DNA from: Chitinophagaceae bacterium
GTDB lineage: Bacteria > Bacteroidota > Bacteroidia > Chitinophagales > Chitinophagaceae
Direction: 5' to 3'
Assembly (NCBI GenBank): GCA_022843585.1
Contig: JALHNJ010000001.1
Location: forward strand, 682,001 to 746,000
DNA length: 64,000 nucleotides
Positions 45,657 through 54,677 of this stretch are shown here, piece by piece. How positions within the stretch are numbered: the first letter of the stretch is position 1; each line of letters begins with the position of its first letter. The translations under genes were made by a program, and so were the position numbers. The notes under the pieces are model-generated. The model saw nothing but the letters and a program-made list of their open reading frames with translations. It was not told where the DNA came from and ran no database searches.

Positions 45657-46141
45657 TAATTCTTTCGTATCAGGCTATCTATGGGATAGAGAGCTTTCAT
45701 AGTGTCCATTATGCTGTTAGCCCAGCTAGTAATTTTACTTTTTTCTTCCTGAGTGAGTTTGGCATCGGTATGTACCCATGTATAAGAGTTCAATGGCATT
45801 TCTCCTTCTTTTACCATTTCGATGGTTTCCTCCATTTTGTGAAACTGGTAGCGAAGGTTGCGATTGGTATACTCATCGTAGTTAAGATGTTTCTTGCCGT
45901 CTTTTATATGATTATCCAACCACCATAGTACAGGTTGAAAATTTGAATACCAAGGGTAATTTGTGTTGTTGCTATGACAATCGTTACAAGCTTTTGCTAA
46001 AATGGATTTTACATCTGCAGGTATTGCAAACTTATTGCCAATGTAATTTGGTTGTGAACCTTCTGCTTTATTCTTCTTGGGGCGAATAAATTGTATTATA
46101 ATTAATGCAAAAAGCAAAATGAGAAGGATTTTTTTAAACAT
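45656..46141 (-). CDS. Haem-binding domain protein (CxxCH)
   Basis: A 161-residue protein anchored by one N-terminal helix (ILLILLFALIIIQFIRPKK). The periplasmic domain has a single haem-attachment motif CNDCH followed by SNNTNYPWYSNFQPVLWWL and KHLNYDEYTNRNLRYQFHK, the hallmark of the Bacteroidota haem-binding domain family. A hydrophilic C terminus ends the protein. It is the first gene of an operon with the Cys-Cys-tailed protein, a TonB receptor and a PepSY protein. It probably carries a c-type haem in the periplasm. Confidence 0.85.
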   Translation of the reverse strand: MFKKILLILLFALIIIQFIRPKKNKAEGSQPNYIGNKFAIPADVKSILAKACNDCHSNNTNYPWYSNFQPVLWWLDNHIKDGKKHLNYDEYTNRNLRYQFHKMEETIEMVKEGEMPLNSYTWVHTDAKLTQEEKSKITSWANSIMDTMKALYPIDSLIRKN

Positions 46142-46172
46142 GGTAGCTGTTTATTAAGTAGAGTTAACAATT

Positions 46173-47696
46173 TTAAATTAAGATATTTCCTGTCATTTCT
46201 TTTGGTATTGGCAAATTCATCATAGTTAAAATGGTAGGCGCAAGGTCGCCTAATTTGCCATTTTTAATAGGCCCGGTCCAGGTGTTATCAATAATAAAAA
46301 AAGGAACCGGGTTAAGTGTATGTGCTGTATTTGGTGAGCCGTCTTCATTTATCATATAGTCGGAATTGCCATGGTCTGCAGTTAGAAAAATAGTATAATC
46401 GTTTTCTAAACCTGTAGTAACTATCTGCTCAACACATTTATCAACTGTTTCAACAGCTTTAATGGCCGCAGTCCATATACCAGTATGTCCAACCATATCT
46501 GCATTGGCAAAGTTCAGACAAATAAAGTCGGCGGTTTGGTTTTTTATTTCTGGCAAGAGGGCTGCTGTTAACTCGTAAGCACTCATTTCTGGTTGCAGAT
46601 CATAGGTAGCAACTTTTGGCGATGGCATCATAATTCTTTTCTCCCCTTCAAATACTTTTTCTCTGCCACCGCTAAAGAAGAAAGTAACATGCGGATATTT
46701 TTCTGTTTCTGCAGCCCGTATTTGCTTTAAGCCATTTTGTTCCAATATTTCTCCCAATGTGTTATTAAGGTTGTCTGTCTCAAAAACAACATTTACGTTT
46801 TTGTAGGTAGCGTCATACTCTGTCATACTGGTATAATGCAGCGAAAGTTTCTTCATATCAAACTCAGGGAAATCCAACTGTGTTAATACCTGCGTTATTT
46901 CTCTTGGCCGGTCTGTTCGGAAGTTGAAACAAATAGCTACGTCTCCGTCTTTAATTGTTGCGATGGGCTCTCCAGTTTCGGTTGTTATAACTGTAGGAAG
47001 AATAAATTCGTCCGTTATATTGTTTATATAAGCATTTACAACAGTTTGAATAGCATCAATTCCTTTTTCACCTTCTCCCTTAACCATAGCATCATACGCT
47101 AATTTCACCCGTTCCCAACGTTTATCTCTGTCCATTGCAAAATAGCGACCACTAACACTGGCAATGGTTCCGGTTGTTTGTTTACAGAACTCCTGAAGCT
47201 CCTGTAAAAATTCCAATCCGCTTTTAGGATCACAATCCCGACCATCAGTAAAAGCATGAATAAAGACATTGAAAAATTTTTCTGTTACACAAAGAGATAA
47301 GATTGCTTTTAAATGGTTGATATGTGAGTGAACACCGCCATTGCTAACTAAGCCCAGTAAATGCAATGGCTTATTGTTATCCCTTGCATACCTGATAGAT
47401 TGCAGCAATATTTCATTTCTGTAAAAGTCACCATCCCTTACTGCCACGTTTATTCGCTGCAATTCCTGGTAAACTATACGGCCAGCTCCTAAATTCAGGT
47501 GGCCAACTTCTGAGTTTCCCATTTGTCCATCTGGCAAGCCCACATCTTCCCCACAAGTAATTAATGTAGAGTTGGGGTATTTTATATACAACGATTTAGT
47601 GAAGGGAACATTTGCGTTTTGAATTGCATCTGCTGAAGCAACTTTTCCTAATCCCCAGCCGTCCATGATGACTAAAATGATTTTTTTTCGATCCAT
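46173..47696 (-). CDS. gpmI: 2,3-bisphosphoglycerate-independent phosphoglycerate mutase
   Basis: Mn-dependent glycolytic enzyme converting 3-phosphoglycerate to 2-phosphoglycerate. The first metal site is in ILVIMDGWGLGK, and the phosphoserine residue is in GNSEVGHLNLGAGR. The phosphotransferase insertion has HAFTDGRDCDPKSG, and the second metal site FLTADHGNSDYMI lies near the C terminus. The 507-residue length is full. It lies upstream of the haem operon on the same strand, 31 bases from it; read-through is possible. Confidence 0.95.
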   Translation of the reverse strand: MDRKKIILVIMDGWGLGKVASADAIQNANVPFTKSLYIKYPNSTLITCGEDVGLPDGQMGNSEVGHLNLGAGRIVYQELQRINVAVRDGDFYRNEILLQSIRYARDNNKPLHLLGLVSNGGVHSHINHLKAILSLCVTEKFFNVFIHAFTDGRDCDPKSGLEFLQELQEFCKQTTGTIASVSGRYFAMDRDKRWERVKLAYDAMVKGEGEKGIDAIQTVVNAYINNITDEFILPTVITTETGEPIATIKDGDVAICFNFRTDRPREITQVLTQLDFPEFDMKKLSLHYTSMTEYDATYKNVNVVFETDNLNNTLGEILEQNGLKQIRAAETEKYPHVTFFFSGGREKVFEGEKRIMMPSPKVATYDLQPEMSAYELTAALLPEIKNQTADFICLNFANADMVGHTGIWTAAIKAVETVDKCVEQIVTTGLENDYTIFLTADHGNSDYMINEDGSPNTAHTLNPVPFFIIDNTWTGPIKNGKLGDLAPTILTMMNLPIPKEMTGNILI

Positions 47697-47904
47697 TACT
47701 TATCAACATTTTTTATTTAGTACAATTACACTCATTATCAGGTAACAACGCCAATCCCACCCTTGTAAAATTACAATCAAATACCCTAATTTAGTTACTG
47801 TCATGTGGAAAAACTGCTGGTTTTTAGTACTTTAGTATCCTATCAAATGCCCTTATTACTGTGGCATGTTTTTAGATTAAACACCTGTGAAAACCTATTT
47901 TGTT

Positions 47905-48297
47905 ATGAAACCGATATTTACAACACTGCTGCTTGGGTTTATGCTGCTCCTTTCTTCTTTTGAAAGACAAAAGGGCATTGATGAAGTTATCAACGCTTTG
48001 CGTTCGGGAAGTTCATCTCAACTTTCTACTTATTTTGATGATAATGTTGAATTGACATTACCTGATAAAAGCGATAGCTATAGTAAAGCACAGGCACAGC
48101 TTATTGTGAAAGATTTCTTTGGCAATAATGGAGTTAAAGGATTTGACCTGAAACATAAAGGTGATGCACCAAGTGGTGGACACTTTTGTATTGGTACTTT
48201 ACAAACCAATTCAGGAAATTTTCGCACCAACGTATTTATGAAAATACGCAACGGTAAAGAGGTGGTAAAAGAAATCCGCTTCCAGGCAATTGAATAA
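47905..48297 (+). CDS. DUF4783 family protein
   Basis: A small exported protein of 130 residues: a short signal peptide (IFTTLLLGFMLLLSSF) followed by an alpha+beta domain of the NTF2/SnoaL-like kind (QKGIDEVINALRSGSS, FCIGTLQTNSGNFRTNVFMK). This matches the Bacteroidota DUF4783 family, often found next to nadC, as here. The ATG at 47905 places the signal peptide at the terminus; a GTG at 47887 would add six residues. A terminator follows. Function unknown. Confidence 0.8.
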   Translation: MKPIFTTLLLGFMLLLSSFERQKGIDEVINALRSGSSSQLSTYFDDNVELTLPDKSDSYSKAQAQLIVKDFFGNNGVKGFDLKHKGDAPSGGHFCIGTLQTNSGNFRTNVFMKIRNGKEVVKEIRFQAIE

Positions 48298-48318
48298 TCG
48301 TTAGGAAAGAATATAGTA

Positions 48319-48353
48319 AGCCCTATCTTGTTTATACGAGATGGGGCTTTTTT
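48319..48353 (+). terminator. Terminator after DUF4783 gene
   Basis: AGCCCTATCT and AGATGGGGCT form a 10-base stem with one G-U pair around a 10-base loop, followed by a T run. It separates DUF4783 from nadC. Confidence 0.8.
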
Positions 48354-48391
48354 ATAATGGTCTTTCGAGCAAATTTAAAGCAGTGATGTGT

Positions 48392-48399
48392 TATTTTTG
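48392..48399 (+). promoter_or_regulatory. -7 box of nadC promoter
   Basis: TATTTTTG matches TAnnTTTG and ends 5 bases before the nadC ATG at 48405. A TTTCG at 48363 could serve as a -33 box. Transcription would begin at or next to the ATG. Confidence 0.5.
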
Positions 48400-48404
48400 C
48401 TTCT

Positions 48405-49262
48405 ATGAGTTTTGATAAAAAATTAGAGCATCTGATAGACGAAGCTTTGCGGGAAGATATTGGTGATGGCGATCACTCTACCTTGTCTATTATATCACCA
48501 ACCGAGAAAGGTAAAGCTGTGTTGAAAATTAAACAGGATGGAATTTTGGCGGGTGTAAATGTTGCCCAAAAGATTTTTTTGTATAAGGATACTGCCGCCA
48601 TTTTTACTCGGTTTAAAAATGATGGGGATGAAATGAAGTTTGGAGAAAAGGCTTTTGAAGTTTCAACAACGGTACATAAGATTTTACAGTGTGAAAGATT
48701 AGTATTGAATTGTATGCAGCGGATGAGTGGAATTGCTACTTTGACGAAGCAGTACACCAATAAATTAAAAGGTTACAAAACAAAGCTGCTGGATACTAGG
48801 AAGACGACTCCTAATTTTCGTTTGCTGGAAAAGGAAGCTGTAAGAATAGGAGGAGGTGTAAACCATAGGTTTGGTTTATACGATATGATAATGCTTAAGG
48901 ATAATCATATTGATTATTGTGGAGGAATAGAGAAAGCCATTAACAAAGCAGCAGCCTATGTGGAAACAGAAAAGCTGGGATTAAAAATAGAAGTAGAAAC
49001 AAGAAGCATAGACGATGTGAAAAGGGTAATTGCAATGGGGAGGGGAAAGGTTTTCCGGATTATGTTAGATAATTTTACCCCGGAACAAGTAAAGCAAGCA
49101 ACTGCTTTAATTAAAGAAGATTTTGAAACGGAAGCCAGCGGCGGTATTAATTTAGAAAATATTGAAGCGTATGCAAAAGCCGGAGTTGATTTTGTAAGTG
49201 TAGGTGCTTTAATACACCAGGCAACAAGTTTAGATTTGAGCTTAAAGGCGGTACCTCTATAA
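48405..49262 (+). CDS. nadC: Nicotinate-nucleotide pyrophosphorylase (quinolinate phosphoribosyltransferase)
   Basis: Makes nicotinate mononucleotide from quinolinate and PRPP in de novo NAD synthesis. Motifs: [13 protein letters not shown] at the N terminus, the PRPP site [39 protein letters not shown], the loop IEVETRS, and [10 protein letters not shown] near the end. The 285-residue length is normal. It has its own promoter and a terminator upstream, so it is not coupled to DUF4783. Confidence 0.95.
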   Translation: MSFDKKLEHLIDEALREDIGDGDHSTLSIISPTEKGKAVLKIKQDGILAGVNVAQKIFLYKDTAAIFTRFKNDGDEMKFGEKAFEVSTTVHKILQCERLVLNCMQRMSGIATLTKQYTNKLKGYKTKLLDTRKTTPNFRLLEKEAVRIGGGVNHRFGLYDMIMLKDNHIDYCGGIEKAINKAAAYVETEKLGLKIEVETRSIDDVKRVIAMGRGKVFRIMLDNFTPEQVKQATALIKEDFETEASGGINLENIEAYAKAGVDFVSVGALIHQATSLDLSLKAVPL

Positions 49263-49317
49263 ACCTCCCCTAAAAGGGAATTTCAGACACCGATCTCCTG
49301 AGCTTTTTTCTTTTGAA

Positions 49318-49671
49318 ATGAAACCTTTTATGAATAAAAAAAACAAGCCAGATAAAAGAGGATTTGTTTATAGTACCGATCCTGATTTTTCTTTTGAGGA
49401 AGAACATTCAACTGCTGAAACATTGCCACCGGTTCAACAAAAACTAAAGATCAGGTTAGATACAAAGAATAGGGGTGGTAAGGCTGTTACACTGGTTGAA
49501 GGTTTTGTTGGTAAAGAAGAGGATTTAGAAGAGCTGGGAAAAAAAATAAAATCGTTTTGTGGTACTGGCGGCTCTGCTAAAGCAGGAGAAATAATTGTGC
49601 AAGGCGACCAACGGGAAAAAGTGTTTCAATGGCTGGTAAAGAATGGGTATAAACAAATTAAAAAAATATAG
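49318..49671 (+). CDS. SUI1/YciH-family translation initiation factor homologue
   Basis: Small RNA-binding protein of 117 residues related to eukaryotic eIF1 and bacterial YciH. A disordered, charged N terminus ([19 protein letters not shown]) precedes the SUI1 fold: [20 protein letters not shown], then [19 protein letters not shown] and [18 protein letters not shown]. The GxGGSxKxGEIxxQGD motif is clear. It probably affects start-site choice or stress translation, as in YciH. It is likely co-transcribed with nadC (55-base gap). Confidence 0.88.
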   Translation: MKPFMNKKNKPDKRGFVYSTDPDFSFEEEHSTAETLPPVQQKLKIRLDTKNRGGKAVTLVEGFVGKEEDLEELGKKIKSFCGTGGSAKAGEIIVQGDQREKVFQWLVKNGYKQIKKI

Positions 49672-49674
49672 CTT

Positions 49675-49899
49675 TTGGAAGCTCTTGTCCTTTTTTATTT
49701 TATTCCCCATACAGTGGTTTTTTTAATTGGCTTTGGAGTGGCGGCTCTGTATTTGTGTATGGGGTCACTTTTATTGGCAAAGGGCTATAAAGAAAAGAGT
49801 TCTATAAAAATAAATAGAGGCAGCCTGGCTATAATATTATCGTTGCCGATGGCTTTTGCTTTAATCTATTTTTATATTGAATGGATTTGGCTTTGGTAA
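49675..49899 (+). CDS. Hypothetical small membrane protein
   Basis: A 74-residue product with two to three membrane helices: VLFYFIPHTVVFLIGFGVAA, LYLCMGSLLLAKGY and LAIILSLPMAFALIYFYIEW. The start is a TTG three bases after the SUI1 gene stop, with no ATG near, so the exact start is open. I do not recognise a family. The helix pattern suggests a real gene. Confidence 0.5.
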   Translation: MEALVLFYFIPHTVVFLIGFGVAALYLCMGSLLLAKGYKEKSSIKINRGSLAIILSLPMAFALIYFYIEWIWLW

Positions 49900-49902
49900 T
49901 AT

Positions 49903-50346
49903 TTATTCCTTAAAACCAATTTTCCTATGCCCGCCATCACAGTAGGGTTTATTGGAAGAAGCACCACAACGACATAATGCTACAGTACCAGTTTTTGTTT
50001 CTTCTCGTCCATCACTATGTACAATTAAACATTCGGTTTTGATAAGATACGGCCCATTGGGAGTTACTTCTACCTTCAATATGTTGTTAGACTCCGCCAC
50101 CACATCGCCGGTTGCCTCTGTAGCATCTTTTTCATTCATGTAATAACTTAATGCGCCACTTGGGCATTTACGTACCTGTTCAATAATTTTTTCTGTAGTT
50201 GACCCTTCCAATTTTATCCAGGGCCTTTCTTTAGGATTGAAAACTTCTATCAAACCCTTCCAGCAAATGGTTGAATGAATACACAGTTTCGGTTTCCATA
50301 CAACGGTTACTTCGTTGTTGCTATATTTTAATGTTTCTTTTGGCAT
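49903..50346 (-). CDS. Divergent 4Fe-4S / CDGSH iron-sulfur protein
   Basis: A 147-residue fusion. The N-terminal half is a divergent 4Fe-4S mono-cluster domain (YjdI type, Fer4_19) with LCIHSTICWKG and VRKCPSGAL. The C-terminal half is a CDGSH [2Fe-2S] domain, CRCGASSNKPYCDGGH, which fits C-x-C-x2-S-x3-P-x-C-D-G-G-H. The ATG at 50346 is chosen; upstream codons look non-coding. It converges with the small membrane protein 3 bases away. It probably transfers electrons or clusters in the cytoplasm; no partner is visible. Confidence 0.85.
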   Translation of the reverse strand: MPKETLKYSNNEVTVVWKPKLCIHSTICWKGLIEVFNPKERPWIKLEGSTTEKIIEQVRKCPSGALSYYMNEKDATEATGDVVAESNNILKVEVTPNGPYLIKTECLIVHSDGREETKTGTVALCRCGASSNKPYCDGGHRKIGFKE

Positions 50347-50461
50347 AGTAATAAGTTCATGATAAATACATAATGGTTTATAGTCGTTACAAATTACAAA
50401 ACTCAGCAAAGAAATCACGATGTGAAGAAACAATAAACTACAAACCCTAAACTATAAACTT

Positions 50462-51913
50462 TTATTGGCCTTGTGCCTGTGAATAGCCTCTCATGTTGCC
50501 CCACATATTCAGCAATTCAAAAGAACATATCTTAAAATTGCCGCTCATGCTTACATAAAGGCCTATTACATCTTGCTGGTTCAACGGTTCATCACCAATA
50601 CTTTCAAAACGGACATTGTATTGATTAACAAGATTGGTATATACAGAACCTGTAGGCCATACTTGTGTGCCACGGTTACTGATATTGATAAGATTAAATT
50701 TTACTCCACCATGTCGTTTGCATTTTTCAGCAATCGCTGTTGGTTGTTCACCGCTTTCAATAAATAGGTCAACACCAACAATGGTTTCACTTTCACCTTC
50801 TTTAGAGATCATCATCGGGTTGGTTTCTAATTTCAATGGGGCAGGAGTGCCGGGTTTATTAGCAATAATTTCTCTTGCACCAACCTCAGGTTTTTTTCCA
50901 AAATTGCTGATGATGGCTTCTGCAAATTGTGTTGTATTTACAGATGCTTTGCTTTTATCGCCAAAGTCGCCGGTATGAATACCATTTTCTAACGTATAGA
51001 GCAACGCATTTTCTATGATGGATGCATTTTCTGTAAGTCCAACGTGGCGAAGCATTGCAAGTCCGCTTAATAATAATGCTGTCGGGTTCGCAATATTTTT
51101 TCCGGCAATATCCGGTGCAGTACCGTGTACGGCTTCAAAAATGGAGATATGGTCGCCGATATTTGCCGATGGCGCAAAACCTAAACCTCCTACTAATCCT
51201 GCGCATAGATCTGAAACAATATCACCTTGTAAATTCGTTAGCACCAATACATCAAAAAGATCAGGGCGGGTAACTAATTTCATGCAGAGATCATCAACAA
51301 TAATATCATCCGCTTTTAATTCAGGATATTCTTTGGCGACTTCCTGGAAACATTCTAAAAATAATCCGTCCGTAATTTTCATAATGTTGGCTTTGTGCAC
51401 ACAGGTGATGCGACGGGCCTTTTTTTGCTTCGCCATTTCAAAAGCATAGCGAATAACCTGCATACTGCCGGGACGGGTTATAAAGCGACGACTCAATGCT
51501 ACATCATGCGTTAGCATATGTTCTATACCGCCGTAGGTATCTTCAATATTTTCTCTAACTACGGTTATGTCAATTGGTATCCCTGCTTTACTGAAAACCG
51601 TATCAACACCATGCAATGTTCTAAAATCTCTTTTATTGGCAAACGTATTCCATGTTTTTCGGGCCGTAACGTTGATGCTTTTTACACCTTTCCCTTTCGG
51701 TGTTTCCATCGGGCCTTTGAACAATAAACCCAATGCTTCGATGGTGACTTTGGCTTCTGGTGTCATCCCGTTATTGAAGCCTTTATCGAACACCCATTTG
51801 CCCATTTCCACAAAATCATAGTCTAGCGGAACATTGTTGGCGGTAAAAATTTTCAGGACGGCTTCCATTATTTCCGGGCCTATTCCATCACCTTTTGCAA
51901 CAGCTATTTTCAT
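50462..51913 (-). CDS. icd: Isocitrate dehydrogenase (NADP-type, Thermus-like)
   Basis: TCA cycle enzyme oxidising isocitrate to 2-oxoglutarate. The opening IAVAKGDGIGPEIMEAVLKI, the catalytic region VRENIEDTYGGIEHM, NLQGDIVSDLCAGLVGGLGF in parts, and EAVHGTAPDIAGKNIANP define the family. At 483 residues with an extra C-terminal domain (about residues 350-483) it resembles the long Thermus/Bacteroidota type rather than the 416-residue E. coli enzyme. NAD or NADP preference is not read here. A -7 box TAATTTTG lies upstream (51940-51947, minus). Confidence 0.9.
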   Translation of the reverse strand: MKIAVAKGDGIGPEIMEAVLKIFTANNVPLDYDFVEMGKWVFDKGFNNGMTPEAKVTIEALGLLFKGPMETPKGKGVKSINVTARKTWNTFANKRDFRTLHGVDTVFSKAGIPIDITVVRENIEDTYGGIEHMLTHDVALSRRFITRPGSMQVIRYAFEMAKQKKARRITCVHKANIMKITDGLFLECFQEVAKEYPELKADDIIVDDLCMKLVTRPDLFDVLVLTNLQGDIVSDLCAGLVGGLGFAPSANIGDHISIFEAVHGTAPDIAGKNIANPTALLLSGLAMLRHVGLTENASIIENALLYTLENGIHTGDFGDKSKASVNTTQFAEAIISNFGKKPEVGAREIIANKPGTPAPLKLETNPMMISKEGESETIVGVDLFIESGEQPTAIAEKCKRHGGVKFNLINISNRGTQVWPTGSVYTNLVNQYNVRFESIGDEPLNQQDVIGLYVSMSGNFKICSFELLNMWGNMRGYSQAQGQ

Positions 51914-51939
51914 ATTTAGATACTTTTTAATTCGTGCCG

Positions 51940-51947
51940 CAAAATTA
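51940..51947 (-). promoter_or_regulatory. -7 box of icd promoter
   Basis: On the minus strand TAATTTTG matches TAnnTTTG exactly and ends 26 bases before the icd start codon. Confidence 0.5.
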
Positions 51948-52020
51948 AGCCCTGAAAGGCTATTTAGGCGTTAAAAAAGCATCAAGTTTTCATGTGCTTC
52001 CTTTTCGTTATTTTTACTAC

Positions 52021-52407
52021 ATGACCAGTATGATATCGGAAGGGGTGAAAGTAAGCGTAGAGTCATTCTACCAGCCTGATTACAGCAACCCGCTGCAATC
52101 AGAGTTTATGTTTGCTTATCGTATAACACTGGAAAATCACAATTCTTTTCCTGTAAAATTGCACCGCCGCCACTGGTACATTTTTGATAGCAATGGCAGT
52201 AATCGTGAAGTAGAAGGGGAAGGTGTAGTAGGCGTACAACCCACTTTGCAAGCCGGTGAAAATTATCAATACGTAAGCGGTTGCAATCTCCGCACCGAAA
52301 TGGGCCGTATGAAAGGTACTTACCAAATGGAAAACTTGCACAGCAAAAAGATGTTCGACGTAAGTATTCCTTCTTTTGAAATGATAGTACCGTTGAAGAA
52401 TAATTAA
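52021..52407 (+). CDS. apaG: ApaG-family protein
   Basis: Small beta-sandwich protein of 128 residues, matching ApaG (DUF525) over its full length: GVKVSVESFYQPDYS at the N terminus, VKLHRRHWYIFDSNG, and QPTLQAGENYQYVSGC near the middle. In bacteria it is linked to Co2+/Mg2+ homeostasis, though the molecular function is not settled. The ATG at 52021 is chosen. It is divergent from icd and converges with the desaturase, overlapping its stop by 4 bases. Confidence 0.9.
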   Translation: MTSMISEGVKVSVESFYQPDYSNPLQSEFMFAYRITLENHNSFPVKLHRRHWYIFDSNGSNREVEGEGVVGVQPTLQAGENYQYVSGCNLRTEMGRMKGTYQMENLHSKKMFDVSIPSFEMIVPLKNN

Positions 52408-53456
52408 ACCGCTATCTTCCTCGTCCTCTCCTTCAACAACATAATCGCTTCTTCCTTCGATTGGAACATATTGTCGTTAATGTTCACTAAGTTATCAGCT
52501 AACTTATCGTAGCGTTTGGTAAGCAGCCAGGTAAAAATGTGCAAGTAGTGAATGCCATCAAAAACAATGGCTTTGTTCGCCGCAAACTCATCTTTACGTT
52601 TTAAAAACTCAGCAGGCATTTCTGTGTAGTGCATGCCCGGACGAAGATGATGAATGATATGATAACCATCATTCCAGCATTTGTGATTGTACACTGTATT
52701 GATGCAATTAATAGAACTCTTATAAAGATTGTCGGGCTCCTTGGCATCAATAAAAGAATGTTGCGCCCAGTTGCCGAGCATCATCACCAATCTTGCAAAT
52801 AAAAGCGGTACAATAAAAACCAACATTGTCGCTTTGAAGTTTACAAAGCACATACCAATGCAAAAGGCCAGGTAAACATATTCACCTGCTGTAAGTCGCT
52901 GCCCAAGTTTTTTTCTTTTGCGGTTGAATAAATAACGAATGGTATTGATAACGCCTACAAAAATGAAAGTAAAAAAATAATGAAGAAAACCTCTTAAACT
53001 ATCCCGTTGATACTTCATAGTGCTACTGGTATCATCCGGCATGTTGTTTTCAATATGGTGCATACCCATATGGTGACTAAAATATCCTTCAGGGGCATGA
53101 CCAAATAATGGGCATATAATCCAGGTTATATAAGTATGAAAGGGTTTTTGCCACGGAGCTTTTAATGTTTTACGGTGACAAAAGCAATGAAACATTAATC
53201 CAAAGCTTCCTTTAAAATATAATTGAGAAAGATAGAAATAAGGAACAGCAACTGCCCACCACCACCAACCTTGTAGCACTGGCGTAAACAATAAAATTGC
53301 TATCGGTAATATCAGTAAGTGAATAGTGGTAAGTAAATAAATAAATGGCAAATCCCGTTTATCGTTCATAAAACGTAGCCAAAATTTATCGTACCAATTA
53401 AAATTTTCTTTGGGGGTATAAACCGGGTCTGTAAGTGTTGCTGCGAGAGACTTCAT
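52404..53456 (-). CDS. Fatty acid desaturase
   Basis: Membrane di-iron desaturase of 350 residues with several helices. The histidine boxes are HCFCHRKTLK (first), YFSHHMGMHHIEN (second) and WNDGYHIIHHLRPGMHYTEMP (third), matching the integral-membrane desaturase superfamily. It could desaturate acyl lipids for cold adaptation or modify a carotenoid or sphingolipid; which cannot be seen. It overlaps apaG at the 3' end by 4 bases. A near -7 box (TAATTTCG) precedes its start. Confidence 0.82.
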   Translation of the reverse strand: MKSLAATLTDPVYTPKENFNWYDKFWLRFMNDKRDLPFIYLLTTIHLLILPIAILLFTPVLQGWWWWAVAVPYFYLSQLYFKGSFGLMFHCFCHRKTLKAPWQKPFHTYITWIICPLFGHAPEGYFSHHMGMHHIENNMPDDTSSTMKYQRDSLRGFLHYFFTFIFVGVINTIRYLFNRKRKKLGQRLTAGEYVYLAFCIGMCFVNFKATMLVFIVPLLFARLVMMLGNWAQHSFIDAKEPDNLYKSSINCINTVYNHKCWNDGYHIIHHLRPGMHYTEMPAEFLKRKDEFAANKAIVFDGIHYLHIFTWLLTKRYDKLADNLVNINDNMFQSKEEAIMLLKERTRKIAV

Positions 53457-53556
53457 GAGGAAGCGAAATTAAGGAATTTATCAGCCAGAGAGCCGTTAAA
53501 AAGGCAGTAATTTCTAAAAATACGGTTGTGCTAAATAACAGTTGCAAAACGAATGT

Positions 53557-54588
53557 TTATTTCGGTTTGTACTTTGCTTCATCTAATATTTTTTTTGCAT
53601 CTGTATTCATGATATCTTCTGGTTTTAAACTACTGTTTTTGCTGGCATATTTTTTAATGATTTGCCAGCCGATCCAGGGGCCGAGGTTTCCCGGCGAAAG
53701 TTCTTGCGAAAAGCCTTGCGTAAAAGGACTTTCACCAATATATGCCTGGATAACAGCAGGGTTTAACGAGTAGAGGTCTTCATTTTTTACAATATAAGTC
53801 CAGATCAAACCTTCGTTCTCGTTACACCAATCAAGTTGTTGTTGTGTGTAACCGATCTTAATGGAATCGGGTGTAGTTGGTAAAAACTTATCTAACAAAT
53901 ACCATTGCTTGCCTCTCTCAATCATTTGCTCAATTAATGGTTTACCACGGCTTTTATCCGGGAAAATATCTGCGGCCACTAATTGCATCGCATCGGCAAT
54001 AATGTATTCTTTACTAAATCGACGACTACGGTATCCGGGAGCCACATTTTCAATAAAAAAAGGATCGTTGTAAACAGAAAAATTTTGACCGAGATAAAAT
54101 TGTAAGCTGATACCTAAAACACCGGGAGCTAAAAAATTAGGTGTAGGTCCCGTTTCAGATTGTGCCAATGCATCAACCGGTCCGGCAATGGTAGCAATAG
54201 TTGGTACTTTATACTGCGGGAAATAATATTTTACAAATTGAAATGCTTGTTTAAAATCTTTTTCAAGATTGCTGGTGTTTTTAAAAACATCATTCACCGT
54301 ATCATACAAGCCACCGCTGAGGCTGATGAATTGTTTTACACCGGGTAAGGTGGAGGCACTGTCAAGTCCCAAAATATTTTCTAAAAAGATGGAAGTAAGA
54401 ACCGGGTATTTATTGTTCAATTCATTTAAACCTGGCAGTACATTATTGCTATCAATAGCAAAAAAATCCCTGTCAAACCGGTCTAATAGAATATCCACCT
54501 TTATATCCGAAACATTGGGAACATCTTTTTTGTCTTTACAGGCGAAAAGCGAAATGGCAAGCAGGAATGCGATGGCGGTTTTTTTCAT
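53557..54588 (-). CDS. gldB: Gliding motility lipoprotein GldB
   Basis: Lipoprotein of the gliding machinery, 343 residues. Signal peptide MKKTAIAFLLAISLFAC with lipobox Cys17, followed by the GldB domain: LLDRFDRDFFAIDSNN, PVLTSIFLENILGLDS, and the region GISLQFYLGQNFSVYNDPFF. The C terminus has GESPFTQGFSQELSPGNLGPW in parts. The domain resembles predicted Zn-dependent peptidases (DUF2268-like), but activity is not shown. The ATG at 54588 is chosen over upstream codons. It is divergent from nadE, a common arrangement in Bacteroidota. Confidence 0.9.
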   Translation of the reverse strand: MKKTAIAFLLAISLFACKDKKDVPNVSDIKVDILLDRFDRDFFAIDSNNVLPGLNELNNKYPVLTSIFLENILGLDSASTLPGVKQFISLSGGLYDTVNDVFKNTSNLEKDFKQAFQFVKYYFPQYKVPTIATIAGPVDALAQSETGPTPNFLAPGVLGISLQFYLGQNFSVYNDPFFIENVAPGYRSRRFSKEYIIADAMQLVAADIFPDKSRGKPLIEQMIERGKQWYLLDKFLPTTPDSIKIGYTQQQLDWCNENEGLIWTYIVKNEDLYSLNPAVIQAYIGESPFTQGFSQELSPGNLGPWIGWQIIKKYASKNSSLKPEDIMNTDAKKILDEAKYKPK

Positions 54589-54665
54589 AATGATTAATAA
54601 CGAATAGTTGAAATGGATGTTGTATGCGAAGATAATACAAGCTGAGTGCATGTATTTTTTATCCA

Positions 54666-54673
54666 TAAATTTG
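54666..54673 (+). promoter_or_regulatory. -7 box of nadE promoter
   Basis: TAAATTTG matches TAnnTTTG and ends 4 bases before the ATG at 54678, implying a leaderless transcript. No clear -33 box was seen. Confidence 0.5.
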
Positions 54674-54677
54674 TAAA

